NCBI GenBank assembly: GCA_963921825.1
Contig: OY997588.1
Coordinates: forward strand, 133,393,203 to 133,457,202
Source of the DNA: Erodium maritimum
Taxonomy: Eukaryota > Streptophyta > Magnoliopsida > Geraniales > Geraniaceae
DNA: 64,000 bases
Direction of reading: 5' to 3'
Below the pieces are notes generated by a model, which saw only the letters and a list, made by a program, of their open reading frames with translations, was not told the origin of the DNA and ran no database searches. Positions 61,866 through 64,000 of the stretch are shown here, piece by piece. Positions within the stretch are counted from its first letter, which is position 1. Each line of letters opens with the position of its first letter. Made by a program: the position numbers and the translations under genes.

Positions 61866-62565
61866 AGTTCTCCCTAGATGTCCCCCCCCCCCTTCAATCG
61901 CCTTTTATAAATCGAAACAAGCATTTTCAGGTCGAGTCAAGAAATGAGTACTATGAACTGTACCTGCAGTGCCACACTTGTGTACCCTGTCCACCAACTT
62001 TTCTTCTTGAAATAGTCGAGTTTCTTGTTATAAAGTTAATGTCTGGTACCTATACGGGTCATGACTCAAGTCTTACTATTTTAATATGTTTATTTCTATT
62101 TGCATTCCTTTTTTGGTGTTCAACTTTCTAATACGTCTGTACTTTTAATTTCCATCTAATAAAATTACTATATGCTAAAAAAAGGAGTATAATAGTCTTT
62201 GAATTCATATGTCACCCTAAATTCAAATGTAGAAGGACATAATGGTCATTATATGTTTTGTTGTTATTTTTTGCTAATAGATATTTGTGACTAAAAAGTT
62301 GATAGGGCATGAGTCACTTTGAAACATATGGGACCATAATTTTTTTATTACTTATTTTTTTTGCCTCTTCAGTTATACCCATTGAATTCATGATAATTAT
62401 CTAATTGTGCCCCCTGATTTTTTATTATAACCTTTTATTTATTTTTCTAATTGTTTTATGTATTTTATGTCAAGTTTCTTAATATCAGATATTATCTTCT
62501 CATACTTATTTTAAAAAAATACCTTTTCCCCTCAAATTAAGGATCCTCATTTTCAATCTCCTTTA
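61866..62565. other. intergenic, nothing recognised
   Basis: AT-rich stretch with a C-run at 61881-61891. It was continuous with 48.9 kb before the chromovirus inserted. No gene or paired repeat seen. Confidence 0.4.
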
Positions 62566-62569
62566 CTGC

Positions 62570-62866
62570 TCCACTCATTCTTGCGATGATAGGAAATTTG
62601 TGATGATCATATGGTCATACATTATTATGCACAACATGATACTGGATGACGAACGAGATACCTTCCAAGGGGATATTGAACGCCTCACATCCGAAGAACC
62701 AATGTTACCCGTGATCCGACGACCACTACCACCATACGATGATATCCGATACAGGTCGAGCCAATTAGATGATCGAGCTTTGCACCAGCAAATGAAGGGT
62801 AATCTGATTCAACACATTCAGTCGTTGTTCGGACATGAGCTCCGTACGGGGTACAGATCGGAGTAA
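62570..62866 (+). pseudogene. PIF/Harbinger (ALP1-like) transposase, C-terminal remnant
   Basis: An 88-codon frame reads IIMHNMILDDERDTFQGD, matching the last DDE_4 block of plant Harbinger transposases (usual form ACIILHNMIIEDER). It ends with the family-like tail ALHQQMKGNLIQHIQSLFG and a stop at 62864-62866. The catalytic Asp residues and the N-terminal two-thirds are absent upstream, so it is a fragment. Host ALP1-like genes share the domain, but the truncation argues for a dead transposon. Confidence 0.75.
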
Positions 62867-62889
62867 CTTGGGAACTGTATTTCCATGTA

Positions 62890-63042
62890 CCTAGCGATGG
62901 AAAAATAACCCGAACCCGACGAGTACCCGATGTACCCTACTCGACGGGTAGGGTATTGACCGAGTATTTTTTTAACCGGGTAGGGTATTTCCCATTGACC
63001 GGGTATGGGTAGGGTACGGGTTTGGCCTTACCCACCCCGAAC
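62890..63042. repeat. GGGTA-rich sequence, possible hAT terminus
   Basis: Begins TAGCGATGGAAAAATAACCCG, typical of plant hAT ends (TAGNGATGG). It is then full of inverted CCCGACGAGTACCCG / CGACGGGTAGGGTA blocks. It stops where the next LTR begins, so the other end cannot be seen. Confidence 0.45.
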
Positions 63043-64000
63043 TATAAGAACCGCCCCCGGTCGAATCAGAGGTTTTCGGCGAAAGTTGACTTTTTGCCGG
63101 AAAAGTCAACCGATGACTCCGAGAGTCATTCGGGACCTTTCCGGGGTCCAAAAATCTTAGCCGTCGTTACGGTTAGCTTAATTGGGCCGTTTCTTTTCAA
63201 ATGACTGTAACTGTGGAAAAGTCAATCGTCGGTCATTTTCGGGTCAAACCACATCGAATTAAGGATAAAACCGATTAAATTAGAAGTGCTGGATTTATTT
63301 TGAGCAGCGGTGGTCCCCACTTGGAAACTTGTCCTTAGAAGCTTGGAGGGGAAGAAAGTGGGTTAAAAAGACTCATATGTCCCTAAATTGGGTTGCCTTG
63401 AAGAGATAAGGGTAATGGGTCATTTTAAGGATTTCGAAAGTAGGTTAAAGGCACAAAAACCTAGACCAACTCAGCTCATTTATGCTTGTGGCCGAAATTG
63501 AGAGAGAGAGGAAGAAGAAATGGAGTTTTGGTAGCTTGAAGAAGAAGAAAGGAGGAAAAAGGGGGCCTTGAACCCATTTCCAACCCAAAATCTTCCATTT
63601 TCACTTGATTCTTCATCTATTCTCCATCCTCAAGGTAAATCCCCAACACTTTTTCGTTTTTGATTGAATTGGTTCATGGATTTTGAGGAGAAATGAAGAA
63701 CAATGGTTGAGTTTAAAACTTGTTGGTGCTAGATGATGTTTAGGGTGATAGAAGTGAAGTTGGATGAGGGGAATTAATTGATTTGAGTAGTTTTGATGAA
63801 ACCCATTGAGGGGATTAAAGTTTCAGAGATTGTTGGGTTTTTTTTTGGAGATTTATGAGTTCATCAATGGAGGTTTGAAGTAGAAATTCGTAGAAAACGA
63901 AGTGGAAGAAGGAGGAAGAAGGTCTGTCCAGACCGCACGGACCGGGCCAGGTTCCGGCACAGAACGCGGCACGGAACGGGCCAGGCTCCGGCACAGAACG
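63043..64000 (+). mobile_element. start of an LTR related to the 7.2-kb solo LTR (runs off window; fossil)
   Basis: Aligned from its first bases with the solo LTR at 7217: TATAAGAACCGCCCCCGGTCG against TGTAAGAAACGCCCGCGGTCG, then the shared GGAAAAGTCAACCGATGACTCC and GTCATTCGGGACCTTT. Both then continue with the leader 'gagagaggaagaagaa' and similar spacing. The visible end enters a GGCACGGAACGGGCCAGG-type tandem array, the counterpart of the 34-bp array. Whether it is a solo LTR or part of a full element cannot be told. Confidence 0.85.

Overview
This is nuclear DNA from a flowering plant, probably a eudicot. It holds three ordinary plant genes with many short exons and GT-AG introns, a decayed nuclear copy of plastid DNA (rps16), and a dense set of plant transposable elements (Ty3/gypsy chromovirus, L1 LINE derivatives, Mutator, hAT and PIF/Harbinger elements). 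I could not identify the species.

Host genes, all on the minus strand: zeta-carotene desaturase (ZDS, 1-5645, 3' end outside the window), a PITH-domain protein (13348-16875, complete, 8 exons, 176 aa) and a DRIP1/DRIP2-type RING E3 ubiquitin ligase (28570-34858, complete, 7 exons, 426 aa). Exon phases close at every junction for all three.

Between the genes: 5.8-13.3 kb holds retroposon debris, a 3.05-kb solo LTR with a perfect 5-bp target duplication (7217-10265) and a small Mutator-type MITE. 17-28 kb is a graveyard of L1-type retroposons, nearly all in minus orientation, plus one plus-strand ORF1-only 'half-LINE' with an exact 13-bp target duplication (22911-25505), Harbinger and hAT MITEs, and the rps16 fragment.

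The most striking object is an 11.5-kb Mutator-like element (MULE), 35404-46881, with ~66-bp terminal inverted repeats and a perfect 10-bp target duplication (TTGATGGTAG-like; the exact bases are ttggatgtag). It inserted about 0.55 kb upstream of the DRIP start codon. It carries two converging genes: a FAR1/FHY3-type transposase (plus strand) and a ULP1/C48 SUMO-protease-like gene (minus strand). Both are now interrupted. A 1.55-kb solo LTR sits inside the transposase gene. The MULE's non-coding parts contain about 80 copies of a short motif, TTGATAAA-like with core TGATAA. Essentially all copies lie in the same strand orientation, whichever gene they are near, and coding exons are nearly free of them. 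This resembles in principle the clustered motifs bound by the VANC anti-silencing proteins of Arabidopsis VANDAL MULEs, and is the best candidate here for an undescribed system.

48979-61860 is a structurally complete Tekay/Del-type Ty3/gypsy chromovirus fossil: LTRs of ~3.0 and ~4.2 kb, an initiator-Met tRNA primer site, gag, protease, RT, RNase H, integrase, chromodomain, and a perfect 5-bp target duplication. Its coding region is broken in a few places. The window ends with a Harbinger transposase remnant, a possible hAT end, and the start of another LTR related to the solo LTR at 7.2 kb.
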